61,478 bases of DNA from Hypericibacter sp963696655 (GCA_963696655.1 CAVOLB010000025.1:1-61478), one strand, 5' to 3'. Shown: positions 1 through 8,835, counted from the stretch's first letter. Translations and numbers: made by a program. Notes: a model not told the origin generated them from the sequence alone.

Positions 1-1
1 G

Positions 2-91
2 GCGCGCCGCCGCAAATCGGACGCCGACGCCGGCATCCGCCCGGGCGTCGTCGCCAGACCCGAGGCCCGCCGCACCCCGCAGCCCCGCTGA
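2..91 (+). CDS. C-terminal end of an upstream gene (partial)
   Basis: An open frame enters from the left edge and stops at TGA 89-91. The visible 29 residues are arginine- and proline-rich (starting ARRRKSDADAG and ending RRTPQPR), the sort of basic tail found at the end of many high-GC proteins. No domain is visible, so the product cannot be named. The next gene starts 32 bp downstream on the same strand, so the two may share a transcript. The call is tentative because any GC-rich stretch this short can be open by chance. Confidence 0.35.
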   Translation, partial: ARRRKSDADAGIRPGVVARPEARRTPQPR

Positions 92-123
92 ACCGATCGC
101 CGCGATCGGCGAAGGAGTCTCTC

Positions 124-864
124 ATGGGTGCGCTCGATTTGCCGGGACTGGCCTTCGGCTGGGTCGACCAGATGATGCAGGCGCTGCCGGCCCCGGGTCG
201 GCTCGTGCTCTGGGCCATGATCGCGGCCGCGCTCTCGATGGCGATCTATCGCTTCGCATCGCCGCAGACCCGGATCGCCCGGGCGCAGCGCGATGCGCTG
301 GCAGCGCGCTGCGCGCTCGACGGCTATGACGGCGAGTTCGCCGAAGCCTGGCCGCTGATCCGCAACGTGCTGAAGACGGCCGTCCAACGCATCGGGCTGG
401 TGCTGCCCGGCGTGCTGCTGGCGATGCTGCCGATCCTCGCCATGCTGGCCTGGCTCTCGACCAGCTATGGCTATCGCTTCCCCGACAGGGACACCGCCGT
501 GGAGGTCGCCGCCAAGCCCGCCGAGGCCGGCGTCGCCGCGGAGCTTTCAGTCATGCCGCATCAGGCGAGGCGGCCCGAACAGCATCGCCTGCTGCTGCGC
601 GACCCGACCGGTGCGATCGCGACCTCGATCCCCCTGCCGAAGCCGGTGCCTGTGGTGGAGAAGCGGCGCTGGTGGCATGCGCTCGTCGGCAATCCCGCCG
701 GCTATCTTCCCGCCGACAGCGCGGTCGACCGCGTCGAGATCGCGCTGCCGGCCCAGGACATGCTGCGGATGGGTCCGGCCTGGCTGCGCGGCTGGGAGCC
801 GCTGTTCTTCGCGGTCATGCTGGGCGCCTCCCTGGCCATCAAGCGCGTCTGGCGGATCGCATGA
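124..864 (+). CDS. Conserved-type inner-membrane protein, function unknown
   Basis: 246 residues with three likely membrane segments, at about 27-44, 90-113 and 226-243. Between the second and third lies a roughly 110-residue soluble, proline-containing part that should sit on one face of the membrane. The stretch YRFASPQTRIARAQ after the first segment loosely recalls the SPQ-type turn of EMC3/DUF106 (YidC-fold) proteins, but the resemblance is too weak for a family call. A GAAGGAG ribosome-binding site precedes the ATG. The stop overlaps the start of the sulfotransferase gene (ATGA at 861-864), so the two are translationally coupled and perhaps work together at the membrane. Confidence 0.75.
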   Translation: MGALDLPGLAFGWVDQMMQALPAPGRLVLWAMIAAALSMAIYRFASPQTRIARAQRDALAARCALDGYDGEFAEAWPLIRNVLKTAVQRIGLVLPGVLLAMLPILAMLAWLSTSYGYRFPDRDTAVEVAAKPAEAGVAAELSVMPHQARRPEQHRLLLRDPTGAIATSIPLPKPVPVVEKRRWWHALVGNPAGYLPADSAVDRVEIALPAQDMLRMGPAWLRGWEPLFFAVMLGASLAIKRVWRIA

Positions 865-1985
865 ACGATCGCCCGGCCGGCGACGACCGCCTCGCCAGCT
901 TCCAGGTGGCGGGGTGGATGGATGCGCTCGGCACCGTCCTGTGCCAGCGCAGCGCCGTGATGCGCGCTGCCGCGGGCTGGGAGAGCCGGCTGCTGCGCGA
1001 CCGGCTGGATCGCCAGCCGATCGCCGCCCCGGTCTGGATCACCGGCCTCGCCCGCAGCGGCTCGACCATCCTGCTCGAGCTTCTGGCCTCGCATCCGCAG
1101 CTCGCCAGCCACCGCTATCGCGACTTTCCGCCGGTGCTGACTCCCTATCTCTGGAACCGCCTGCTGGAATTCATGCCGCTGAAGGCGGAGACGCCGGCGG
1201 AGCGGGCCCACCATGACGGGATCATGGTGACCTCGGACAGCCCGGAAGCCTTCGAAGAGCCGGCCTGGATGGCGTTCTTTCCCGGTCTCCATGACGCGAC
1301 GCCGTCGGCCCTGCTGGATGCGCGCGTCGACGAGCCCGCCTTCGAGAGCTTCCTGCGCGACCATATGCGCAAGCTGATGCTGGTGCGCGACCGGCCGCGT
1401 TATCTCGCCAAGGCCAATTACGACAGCACGCGCCATGGCTATCTGCTGAGGCTCTTTCCCGACGCCCGCTTCATCGTGCCGATCCGCGAGCCGCTCTGGC
1501 ATGTGGCCTCGTTGATGAAGCAGCATCGGCTGTTCTGCGACGCACAGACGCGCTACCCGGCGGCCAGGCGGCATCTGGCCCGCGCCGGCCATTTCGAGTT
1601 CGGGCTCGATCGCCGGCCGATCCATTGCGGCAATGCCGATGCCACCGCGGAGATCCAGGCGCTGTGGCAGGCCGGTTGCGAGGCGGAGGGCTGGGCCCTG
1701 CAATGGGCCGAGCTCTATGGGCTGATGGCCAAGGAAATCGAGACCGACGACGCGCTGGCGAGCGCGATCTTCATGGTGCGCTACGAGGATCTCGTGGCCA
1801 CGCCGCGGGAAACGCTCGTTCGTATCCTGACGCACGCGGATCTCGAGCCCGACGATGCGCTGCTGCGCCAGGCGGAGGAGCGGCTGCGCCAACCGGATTA
1901 TTACCGGTTGAAATTTTCGCCGGCCGAAGCCGCGACCGTTCGTGAACGAACCGCCACCGTGGCGAGCGGCTTCGGCTATGCGTGA
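861..1985 (+). CDS. Sulfotransferase family protein
   Basis: 374 residues from the ATG that overlaps the upstream stop; an open frame extends further 5' but runs inside the neighbour. Residues 59-73 (WITGLARSGSTILLE) form the 5'-phosphosulfate-binding loop of PAPS-dependent sulfotransferases, here with the GxxRSGST pattern. The later segment FIVPIREPLWHVASLMKQH carries the conserved Arg and Ser that bind the 3'-phosphate of PAPS. Its length fits bacterial Sulfotransfer_3-type enzymes. The acceptor cannot be read from sequence; coupling to a membrane protein suggests a lipid or envelope glycan acceptor, which is inference. Confidence 0.88.
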   Translation: MNDRPAGDDRLASFQVAGWMDALGTVLCQRSAVMRAAAGWESRLLRDRLDRQPIAAPVWITGLARSGSTILLELLASHPQLASHRYRDFPPVLTPYLWNRLLEFMPLKAETPAERAHHDGIMVTSDSPEAFEEPAWMAFFPGLHDATPSALLDARVDEPAFESFLRDHMRKLMLVRDRPRYLAKANYDSTRHGYLLRLFPDARFIVPIREPLWHVASLMKQHRLFCDAQTRYPAARRHLARAGHFEFGLDRRPIHCGNADATAEIQALWQAGCEAEGWALQWAELYGLMAKEIETDDALASAIFMVRYEDLVATPRETLVRILTHADLEPDDALLRQAEERLRQPDYYRLKFSPAEAATVRERTATVASGFGYA

Positions 1986-2248
1986 AACGCGACACGGCCC
2001 GCTGTCGCGCCGATGTTGCGCTGCGGCAGCGTGACGATCGCGTAACGCACCGCCCTCACATCATCACAGAGAAATCACCTGAGATCGGCGGCACTGCCAC
2101 ATTCCGGCCATCGATTCTGGGTTGAATGGGGACGCCCTATCGATGACGCCGCGTTCCTTCCGCTGCCCGTTGGATCCATCGGACTTCGATCCCATCGAAC
2201 CGACCTCCACCGGAAGGACGCGAACAATACCGAGGCAGGAGTGCGCCG
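1986..2248. other. Intergenic region, no feature recognised
   Basis: 263 bp between the sulfotransferase and a small open frame. I found no convincing hairpin terminator with a T-tract, no tRNA-like fold and no long repeat. The downstream end holds GGCAGGAG just before the ATG at 2249, which supports translation of the small gene. Confidence 0.4.
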
Positions 2249-2548
2249 ATGACCGATCATAGCCCCTCCCTGTTGCCGAGCTTCGCCGACGACCAGAACG
2301 AGGCCGGCCATGCCATGCCGCTCCCCACGATTTCGCTTCCGGCCGTCTCCGTTCCCGTCATTCGCCATCTCACGGTCTCGAACCGAGTCCGCGCCGGCGC
2401 GGCGATCGAGCGGGCGAATCGCTCGGCCCTCTGGCTTGCCGCCACCGGCCGCTGGATGGATCGCAGCTTTGACCCCGCAGGGTCTGAGGCTATTCGCGAG
2501 AGCTACCGCGCCCTGCCCGCGGCGGCGGGCGAGGATGACGAGCCCTGA
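2249..2548 (+). CDS. Small hypothetical protein (99 aa)
   Basis: A 99-residue frame preceded by GGCAGGAG at good spacing. The N-terminal 40 residues are low in charge and rich in Pro, Ser and Val (PLPTISLPAVSVPVIRH). The centre has a likely amphipathic helix (RAGAAIERANRSALWLAAT) and the end is acidic (GEDDEP). No signal peptide or membrane segment is evident. It lies 46 bp upstream of moaD on the same strand but has no recognised link with molybdopterin synthesis. Codon use looks like that of its neighbours, so I regard it as a probable real gene. Confidence 0.5.
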   Translation: MTDHSPSLLPSFADDQNEAGHAMPLPTISLPAVSVPVIRHLTVSNRVRAGAAIERANRSALWLAATGRWMDRSFDPAGSEAIRESYRALPAAAGEDDEP

Positions 2549-2594
2549 TCCTCTGAGGCTGGTCGCGCCCGGTTCGAGGGGCTAATCTGGCCCC

Positions 2595-2846
2595 ATGAAG
2601 CTGCTCTATTTTGCCCTGTTCCGCGCCCGCATCGGCTGCGGCGAAGAGGAGCTGGCGCCGCCCGCCGAGGTCAAGACGGTGGGGGCCCTGGTCGATTGGC
2701 TGGCCCAGCGCGGCCCCGGCTATCGGGCGGCCCTGGCCGACCGCAAGCTGGTGCGCGTCGCGGTCAATCAGGACTATGTCGATTTCGATCATCCGGTCGC
2801 GGCCAATGACGAGATCGCCCTGTTCCCGCCCGTCACCGGCGGCTGA
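2595..2846 (+). CDS. moaD: Molybdopterin synthase small subunit MoaD (sulfur carrier)
   Basis: 83 residues with the ubiquitin-like beta-grasp of MoaD: MKLLYFALFRARIG at the start, the conserved VAVNQDYVDFDHPVAANDEI segment in the middle, and an exact C-terminal PPVTGG. The terminal Gly-Gly is adenylated by MoeB and then converted to the thiocarboxylate that donates sulfur to precursor Z (cPMP) in the cytoplasm. moaE follows 12 bp downstream, so both subunits of molybdopterin synthase come from one transcript. No other molybdenum cofactor genes or molybdoenzymes lie in the window. Confidence 0.95.
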   Translation: MKLLYFALFRARIGCGEEELAPPAEVKTVGALVDWLAQRGPGYRAALADRKLVRVAVNQDYVDFDHPVAANDEIALFPPVTGG

Positions 2847-2858
2847 GCGGACGCCGCC

Positions 2859-3305
2859 ATGATCCGCGTCCAACGCGAAGATTTCGATCCCGGCGCCGAG
2901 ATGACGGCGCTGACGCGCGGCCGCCACGACATCGGCGGTCTCGCCTGTTTCGTCGGCCTCGTTCGCGACATGGCCGGCGACAAGCCGATCGGCGCCATGA
3001 CGCTCGAGCATTATCCCGGCATGACCGAGAAGAAGCTCGCCGAGATCGAGGCGGAGGCGCATCGTCGCTGGGCGCTCCAGGGCAGCCTCGTGATCCATCG
3101 CTATGGCCGCCTCGAGCCCGGCGACCGGATCGTGCTGGTGATCACCGCCTCGGCCCATCGCGCGGCGGCGCTCGAGAGTTGCCAGTTCCTGATCGACTGG
3201 CTCAAGACCGACGCGCCCTTCTGGAAGCTCGAAGAAACCCCCGACGGCGGCGAATGGGTGAGTGCCCGCGACAGCGACGAGAGCGCCAAGAAGCGCTGGC
3301 TCTGA
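2859..3305 (+). CDS. moaE: Molybdopterin synthase catalytic subunit MoaE
   Basis: 148 residues, the usual length for MoaE. The family core is intact: GGLACFVGLVRDMAGDKP near residue 30, the LEHYPGMTEKKL strand-helix, the RYGRLEPGDRIVLV segment, and KTDAPFWKLEE near the end. The last contains the two lysines that match the active-site pair of the E. coli enzyme. Two MoaE and two MoaD chains form molybdopterin synthase, which places the dithiolene sulfurs on cPMP. Residues after the KxxxxFWK motif (GGEWVSARDSDESAKKRWL) are the expected tail. Co-transcribed with moaD. Confidence 0.95.
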   Translation: MIRVQREDFDPGAEMTALTRGRHDIGGLACFVGLVRDMAGDKPIGAMTLEHYPGMTEKKLAEIEAEAHRRWALQGSLVIHRYGRLEPGDRIVLVITASAHRAAALESCQFLIDWLKTDAPFWKLEETPDGGEWVSARDSDESAKKRWL

Positions 3306-3446
3306 CTGCTGGCCGGATCGCCGTTGCGTTTTCTCCTGACACTTCGGCCTGCCATCGCGCTTGGGCGACCGCCATGCCCTGTGCTATGACCGAAAATCAG
3401 AACCTGTCGGCGCAGTCAATGCGCCACGGCGTATTCGGGGGGCGAC

Positions 3447-4874
3447 ATGACGGATCTCGATCTCTGCTATTTGACCGCGACCGAAGCGGTGCGACGCTTC
3501 AAGACCAAGAAGCTGTCGCCGGTGGAGCTGGTGCGGGCGCTGGTGGAACGCGCCGAGCGGGTCGAGAGCAAGGTCAATGCTTTTACCTATACCTTCTATG
3601 ACCGTGCCATCGACCAGGCCAAGAAGGCCGAGGCGAAATATATGCGCACCGACGGCCGCACCCGGCCGCTCGAGGGCCTGGCGATCGTCATCAAGGACGA
3701 GACCACCATCAAGGGCGAGCGCACCACCTTCGGCTCGCTGGTGTTCAAGGACAATGTCGACACGGTCACCGCGCCGCCGGCGGAGCTGATCTTCAAGGCG
3801 GGCGCCATCATGCTGGCCCGTTCCTGCGCGCCCGAATTCTCCTGCGCGCCGATCACCCACACCAAACTCTGGGGCACCACCCGCACGCCCTGGAATCTCT
3901 ATTACACCTCCGGCGGCTCGTCGGGCGGCGCTGGCGCCTCGCTCGCCGCCGGGACCACCACGCTCGCCAACGGCTCGGATATCGGCGGCTCGATCCGCAT
4001 CCCGGCTTCCGCCTGCGGCGTCTATGGCTTCAAGCCGCCCTATGGCCGCAATCCCGATTCCGGCCCCTTCAATCTCGACTGGTACAACCATGCCGGCCCC
4101 ATGGCCCGCTCGGTCTCGGACGTGGCGCTGCTGCAGAACGTCATGTCGGGCCCGCATCCGCGCGACATCGTGCCGGTGCGCCCGAAGCTGCGCATTCCCG
4201 ACAAGTTCGAAGGCATCAAGGGCTGGCGCATCGCGCTCTCGGTCGACCTGGATTTCTACGAGGTCGACAGCGAGGTCGTGGCCAACACCAAGGCCGCGGC
4301 GGCGGCCCTGCGCGATCTCGGCGCCAAGGTGGAAGAGGTCAAGATCGGCTGGACCAAGGACGTGAACCGCGCCACCTGGGCGCATCTCTCGGGGCTCTTC
4401 GGCGCCTGGGTCTCGCGCCTGATCCCCGAGCATGGCCGCAAGATGATGCCCTATACGCGCGAGTTCGCGCGCCGCGCCAAGAAGACGACGCTGGTCGATT
4501 TCGTCGAGGGCATGGAGATCGAGAGCGCCATGTATGAGAAGCTGGGCGCGCTGTTCCAGACCTACGATCTGCTGATCTGCCCGACCCTGGCCCTGCCGGC
4601 GATCAAGGCCGACGCCGATCTCGGCGATCCCGGCATCAAGATCAACGGCGTCAAGATCGACGGCTATCTCGACTGGTGCATGACGCCGCCCTTCAACGCC
4701 ATGAGCCGCTGCCCGGTCATGAGCGTGCCCTCGGGCTTCGCCAAGTCGGGCGTGCCGACCGGCCTGCAGATCGTCGGCCGGCCCTATGACGATGTCGCCG
4801 TGTTCCGCGCGGCCAGCGCCTATGAGCGGCTGCGGCCGATGTATGACAGCGACGATCGCCGGCCGAAACTCTGA
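3447..4874 (+). CDS. Amidase (amidase signature family)
   Basis: 475 residues. The Ser-cisSer-Lys triad of the family is present: Lys83 in AIVIKDE, the Gly/Ser loop YTSGGSSGGAG at 154-163 holding the cis-Ser, and nucleophile Ser182 in GSDIGGSIRIPAS. Such enzymes hydrolyse amides to acid and ammonia; members range from acylamidases to GatA. GatA is unlikely here because no gatB or gatC neighbours it. There is no signal peptide, so it is cytoplasmic. It stands alone, 141 bp after moaE and on the same strand, and its substrate cannot be inferred from context. Confidence 0.9.
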   Translation: MTDLDLCYLTATEAVRRFKTKKLSPVELVRALVERAERVESKVNAFTYTFYDRAIDQAKKAEAKYMRTDGRTRPLEGLAIVIKDETTIKGERTTFGSLVFKDNVDTVTAPPAELIFKAGAIMLARSCAPEFSCAPITHTKLWGTTRTPWNLYYTSGGSSGGAGASLAAGTTTLANGSDIGGSIRIPASACGVYGFKPPYGRNPDSGPFNLDWYNHAGPMARSVSDVALLQNVMSGPHPRDIVPVRPKLRIPDKFEGIKGWRIALSVDLDFYEVDSEVVANTKAAAAALRDLGAKVEEVKIGWTKDVNRATWAHLSGLFGAWVSRLIPEHGRKMMPYTREFARRAKKTTLVDFVEGMEIESAMYEKLGALFQTYDLLICPTLALPAIKADADLGDPGIKINGVKIDGYLDWCMTPPFNAMSRCPVMSVPSGFAKSGVPTGLQIVGRPYDDVAVFRAASAYERLRPMYDSDDRRPKL

Positions 4875-5091
4875 GTCATATCCGGAAGACGGAATGGGCG
4901 CTTGGAGCGGCGACATACCAGATGGATTGGTGCAAGCTGCCGGCCCAAGGGCTCCTCTCGCCCTGCCTGATGACCTGCCCGCCCTTGGCACGCGCGGACA
5001 AGATGAAATATCGCGCATGACCTAGTCTCCCGCTCGGATGGAAGGTCCGCCGATGAAGGCGCGGCCTCCGGTTTTTTTCGGGAGGGAGCAC

Positions 5092-6714
5092 ATGACAATC
5101 ATTCGTGTTTTGATCGCGGGCGGTGTTCTGGCCTGCCTGGCGCTGCCGATCTCCGCGAGAGCGCAGGTGTCGGAGCAGACGATGCGGTCCCTTTCGACAC
5201 CGGATAGGGTCGATACGCGGCTCGGGCCCCTCGAATTCAAAGACGGCGCGCCCAGCGCGGAAACCGTCCAGAAGGTGTACGACACCCTAGACTTCACCCG
5301 CGCGCTTGATGCGTTCCTCAACAGTTACGGGGGTGCATCCGCGTATGCGATCCGTCAGGGCCTTCTCAGCATCGGTGCAGAGGACAATTCGGTCACCATT
5401 TTCCCCGAACTGATGGATTCGAAGTCGCTGTTCCTCACGGCCAACGCCGATACGATCTATGCCCTCAGCATCATCGATCTAACGAAGGGTCCGATGGTGG
5501 TCGAGCAGTCCCCCAAGGGTGTCGGCACAATCAACGACATGTGGTTTGGCTGGATCATCGATGTCGGGTTCCCCGGCCCCGACCGCGGCGAAGGCGGAAG
5601 ATACCTGCTCCTGCCACCGGGCTATGACGGTCCGATTCCGGAAGGTGGTTTCTACGTAGCGCGGTCAAGGACGAACCGGGTCATCTATGCATCTCGCGGT
5701 TATCTTGTAGACAATGATCCGAAGCCGACCGTCGAGAACATCAAGCAGACGATGAAAATCTATCCCTACACGCCAGGAGGCGTCGGCACGAGCATCGCGA
5801 CAGCGCTTGAAGGCAAGGTCAAGCTCGAGGTGAATCCGCCAATTCCTGAAACCAAGTTCTTGGAGGCGAGCGGGAAAGCGTTCAATACGATCCCCCCAAG
5901 CGACTACTCGTTCTTCGAGATGATCAACGCCAATGTTCAGGCAGAGCCGGCCGATTCGTACAATCCGGAACTCGCGGGCCAATTGGCAGCCATTGGAATC
6001 GTCAAGGGCAATGAATTCAAACCGGACGACCGGATGAAGAAGATTCTCACCGACGCGGCAGCAGTGGGGGACGCTACCTCACGCGCGCTGAACTGGCGCT
6101 TCAGTGGACCTCATCCTGATTGGTCGTACTACCCCGACTCCATGTGGGGTAACATGCTGTGGGAGGGTGGCGCCAATTTCGAGACGCCGCCGCCGATGAT
6201 TACCAAAGAGGGTCTCTTCGCGCCATTGCCGCCGACCGGTGCTCGAACCCTCGACTCTAGAACCGCGTTCTACTACGGCTACACGCTCGACTCGCCCGGC
6301 ATGATCATGCGGCTGCCTAAGGTCGGGTCGCAGTATCTGATGGGTTTCCTGGACGCCGACAAGAACAACCTCAATGGCGGCAAGACCTACAAGGTGACCC
6401 TGCCGAAGGGCATTCCGGCCGCCGCCTTCTGGTCGTTCACGGTCTACGACAACCAGACGCGTTCGATGCTGCAAACTCCGCAGAACTACCCGCGTGCCGG
6501 CAGCCAGAGCTATCCGTCGCCCGCTGCCGAGGCGGACGCGGACGGCTCCACGACGATCTGGTTCGGCCCGACCCAGCCGGAAGGCGTGAAACGCGGCAAC
6601 TGGATTCAGACCATGCCAGGTAAGGGCTGGTTCACGCTCCTTCGCCTCTACAGCCCGCTTGAATCCTTCTTCACGAAAGAGTGGCGTCTCAGCGAAATCG
6701 CCCTGGTGAAGTGA
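5092..6714 (+). CDS. Exported DUF1254/DUF1214 domain protein
   Basis: 540 residues. I place the start at 5092 because GGGAGGGA precedes this ATG and the product then opens with a clean signal peptide (MTIIRVLIAGGVLACLALP, cleavage after ARA). An in-frame ATG at 5038 would add an unlikely polar extension. An N-terminal DUF1254 region (including LTANADTIYALSIIDLTKGPMVVE and DMWFGWIIDVGFPGPDRG) is followed by a DUF1214 region ending in GNWIQTMPGKGWFTLLRLY. The biochemical role of this family is not established. Codon use is visibly looser than in its neighbours, with many A- or T-ending codons, suggesting later acquisition. It ends in a strong terminator shared with the convergent gene. Confidence 0.88.
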   Translation: MTIIRVLIAGGVLACLALPISARAQVSEQTMRSLSTPDRVDTRLGPLEFKDGAPSAETVQKVYDTLDFTRALDAFLNSYGGASAYAIRQGLLSIGAEDNSVTIFPELMDSKSLFLTANADTIYALSIIDLTKGPMVVEQSPKGVGTINDMWFGWIIDVGFPGPDRGEGGRYLLLPPGYDGPIPEGGFYVARSRTNRVIYASRGYLVDNDPKPTVENIKQTMKIYPYTPGGVGTSIATALEGKVKLEVNPPIPETKFLEASGKAFNTIPPSDYSFFEMINANVQAEPADSYNPELAGQLAAIGIVKGNEFKPDDRMKKILTDAAAVGDATSRALNWRFSGPHPDWSYYPDSMWGNMLWEGGANFETPPPMITKEGLFAPLPPTGARTLDSRTAFYYGYTLDSPGMIMRLPKVGSQYLMGFLDADKNNLNGGKTYKVTLPKGIPAAAFWSFTVYDNQTRSMLQTPQNYPRAGSQSYPSPAAEADADGSTTIWFGPTQPEGVKRGNWIQTMPGKGWFTLLRLYSPLESFFTKEWRLSEIALVK

Positions 6715-6732
6715 CCAAGGGATCGTCCTGAG

Positions 6733-6768
6733 AGCAGCGCCCGCGAACCCTGCGGGCGCTGCTTTTTT
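6733..6768. terminator. Strong intrinsic terminator between convergent genes
   Basis: A perfect 12-bp stem (AGCAGCGCCCGC pairing with GCGGGCGCTGCT) closes a 7-base loop and is followed on the plus strand by a run of Ts to 6768. It ends the DUF1254 gene. The minus-strand gene stops at 6768, so the same hairpin can also serve that side, though without a good T-tract. Confidence 0.9.
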
Positions 6769-7568
6769 CACCGCATCGCCGCGACCGCTTCGTCGGTCGA
6801 GAGCACGGCATGGGCGAGGAAGCGGTAATTGATCATCGCCGCCTGATAGCCGTCGCCCCATTCGGGATGGCGGGGGCCGGCGGTGGCGTCCTTGACCACC
6901 GCGATCTCGAAGCCCTGCTCGAGGAGCTCGCGCAGATGCGACTCCACGCAAATGTTCGCCAGCATCCCGCCGAGGATGACCTTGCCGATCCGCCGCTTGC
7001 GCAGCTGCAGGACCAGATCGTTGGTCTGCGGGCCCCATACCTTGTGCGGGCTGACGATGACCGTCTTCCCGTCCTCGATATAGGGCTTGAAGCGATCCAG
7101 CCAGTCCGCGCCCGAATTGGGGAAGCCCGCCAAGGTCAGCGGACCGCTTCGGGCAAAGGTGTGGGTCCGGAACTCGTCCTTCTCCAGCGGTCCGTTGAAC
7201 TTCCAGCCGCTGTCGGTGGGATAGAAATAATGCGGCGAGATGAACACTTCATATCCCTTCGCCTTCGCCGCCTTGAAGATCCGCTCCATATTCTCGACCG
7301 TGCGGTTCTCGGTCACGCTGGCGCCGACCGCGCCCCAATTCGCGCCCTTCTCGCTCAGCACGTCGTTCTGTGGGTCGATGAACACCACCGCGGTGTCGGT
7401 CTTCTGGAACTGCAGACCTGGCGTCTCGGCCGCGACCGCCGCGCCTGACACGGTCGATGCGGCCGTGGCGGCGATGATGGCGGCGCCGCCGATCAGCAGC
7501 TCCCGGCGCGACGTCGGCGCTTTCTCTTCCTCCACCATTTGCGACCCCTTTGTGTCGGGTGATCCCAT
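6768..7568 (-). CDS. Isochorismatase-family cysteine hydrolase with Tat signal
   Basis: 266 residues. The N-terminus has a twin-arginine signal (SRRELLIGG followed by an Ala-rich hydrophobic stretch ending VAAAETPG), so the enzyme is exported folded. The catalytic triad of the family is present: Asp65 in VVFIDPQND, Lys176 in SPHKVWGP, and Cys207 in LANICVESHL. Relatives hydrolyse isochorismate, N-carbamoyl compounds or nicotinamide; the substrate here is open. Export is unusual for this fold. An alternative start at 7538 (MVEEEKAP, preceded by AAGGGG) would leave the Tat motif intact and may be the true one. The gene is convergent with the DUF1254 gene. Confidence 0.88.
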   Translation of the reverse strand: MGSPDTKGSQMVEEEKAPTSRRELLIGGAAIIAATAASTVSGAAVAAETPGLQFQKTDTAVVFIDPQNDVLSEKGANWGAVGASVTENRTVENMERIFKAAKAKGYEVFISPHYFYPTDSGWKFNGPLEKDEFRTHTFARSGPLTLAGFPNSGADWLDRFKPYIEDGKTVIVSPHKVWGPQTNDLVLQLRKRRIGKVILGGMLANICVESHLRELLEQGFEIAVVKDATAGPRHPEWGDGYQAAMINYRFLAHAVLSTDEAVAAMR

Positions 7569-7689
7569 CGGTATGAGCTCACCGTCATGACGAATGTCGG
7601 GGTTATAGGGCGTTCGCCGAGCCAGTCTCTAGAACGAAACCCGCTTGATCGGGCTGACAGGAATGTCATGCAGCCCCGACAGGAATCGA

Positions 7690-7724
7690 AAAGGGCCGCG
7701 CCCCTCCCGGGAGCGCGGCCCTTT
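7690..7724 (-). terminator. Intrinsic terminator of ilvE
   Basis: A 12-bp stem, AAAGGGCCGCGC at 7690-7701 pairing with GCGCGGCCCTTT at 7713-7724, with an 11-base loop. It lies 22 bp beyond the ilvE stop on the minus strand and runs into a short T-tract in that orientation. Confidence 0.8.
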
Positions 7725-7746
7725 CGTCTCCGAAGCGTCGCTGCGG

Positions 7747-8646
7747 TTATTCGGCGGCGCTGCGCTGGCTCGCGGGCTTGCGCACCTCAGTGCTGTAATC
7801 CGCCATCATCTGGCGGGTGACGGCGCCGACCGTGAATTTATGCTCGGCGACCTCGCCCACCGGCGTGACCTCGGCGGCCGTGCCGGTGATGAAGAATTCC
7901 TGCGCCTTCTTCAGATCGTCCGGAAAGATCGCGCGCTCGATCACCTTGATGCCGCGCCGGCGCGCCAGCTCGATCGCCGTGCGCCGCGTGATGCCGTCGA
8001 GGAAGCAGTCGGGCTTGGGCGTGTGGATCTCGCCATCGATGACCAGGAACACGTTGGCCCCGGTGCATTCGGCGACCTGGCCGCGATAGTCGAGCATCAG
8101 CGCGTCGGCATAGCCGTTGCGCTCCGCCTCATGCTTCGAGAGCGTGCAAATCATGTAGAGGCCGGCGGCCTTGCTCGAGGTCGGCGCCGTATCGGGGGCC
8201 GGGCGGCGCCATTTCGACCACTGGATCTTGATCCCCTTCTCGCGCAGCTCGGGCGAGAAATAGGAGGGCCATTCCCACACCGCGATGGCGAGGTGGATTT
8301 TGCTCTGCTGGGCCGAGACGCCCATCATCTCGCTGCCGCGCCAGGCCACGGGGCGTACATAGGCGTCCTGCAGGTTCATCGCCTTCAGCACCTGGTTGGT
8401 GGCGGCGTCGATCTCGGCGGCGCTGTAGGGAATCTTGAATCCCAGAATGTCGGCGGACTTGACCAGCCGCTCGCTATGCTCGGTCAGCTTGAAGACCTGC
8501 CCGCCATAGGCGCGCTCGCCCTCGAAGACGCAGGAGGCGTAATGCAGCGCGTGGGTGAGGACGTGGATCTTCGCCTCGCGCCACGGCACCAGCTTGCCGT
8601 CGAACCAGATGACGCCGTCGCGATCGTCGAAGGGCAGAACACTCAT
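7747..8646 (-). CDS. ilvE: Branched-chain amino acid aminotransferase
   Basis: 299 residues, a fold-type IV PLP enzyme. The PLP lysine is Lys159 in APTSSKAAGLYM, and the class IV signature is clear in ALMLDYRGQVAECTGANVFLV and the phosphate-binding FFITGTAAEVTPVGEV. The N-terminal FDGKLVPWREAKIHVLTHALHYASCVFEG is typical of IlvE rather than D-amino acid transaminase. It catalyses the last step of Leu, Ile and Val synthesis, transferring the amino group from glutamate to the 2-oxo acid. It is transcribed away from the MarR-type regulator gene across a 235-bp divergent region, an arrangement common in alphaproteobacteria. Confidence 0.95.
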   Translation of the reverse strand: MSVLPFDDRDGVIWFDGKLVPWREAKIHVLTHALHYASCVFEGERAYGGQVFKLTEHSERLVKSADILGFKIPYSAAEIDAATNQVLKAMNLQDAYVRPVAWRGSEMMGVSAQQSKIHLAIAVWEWPSYFSPELREKGIKIQWSKWRRPAPDTAPTSSKAAGLYMICTLSKHEAERNGYADALMLDYRGQVAECTGANVFLVIDGEIHTPKPDCFLDGITRRTAIELARRRGIKVIERAIFPDDLKKAQEFFITGTAAEVTPVGEVAEHKFTVGAVTRQMMADYSTEVRKPASQRSAAE

Positions 8647-8771
8647 GACCGTCGAAACCTCTCTCTCAAGGGCGCCTGTCGGGCGCCTGGTCGATCAACC
8701 CGACTGTTGAGTCCGGACCGGGCTCCCACCGGCAAACCGGCGCCAAATCGAGCCGTCGCTTTTTTTGCGCG

Positions 8772-8799
8772 GGGACAGGGTGAACCGGCGCACTATAAT
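8772..8799 (+). promoter_or_regulatory. Candidate sigma-70 promoter for the MarR-regulator operon
   Basis: A perfect TATAAT at 8794-8799 with GGGACA (matching the last three bases of TTGACA) at 8772-8777, separated by 16 bp. It would start transcription near 8806, about 75 nt upstream of the regulator ATG. Perfect -10 hexamers are rare in such GC-rich DNA, which is the main argument. Confidence 0.45.
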
Positions 8800-8835
8800 A
8801 GCAGCACTGTCCCGATCGCTTTTAGACGAAAACCT

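Noticed and set aside
3447..4874. GatA subunit of the amidotransferase
   Set aside because: No gatB or gatC nearby and flanking residues fit general amidases.
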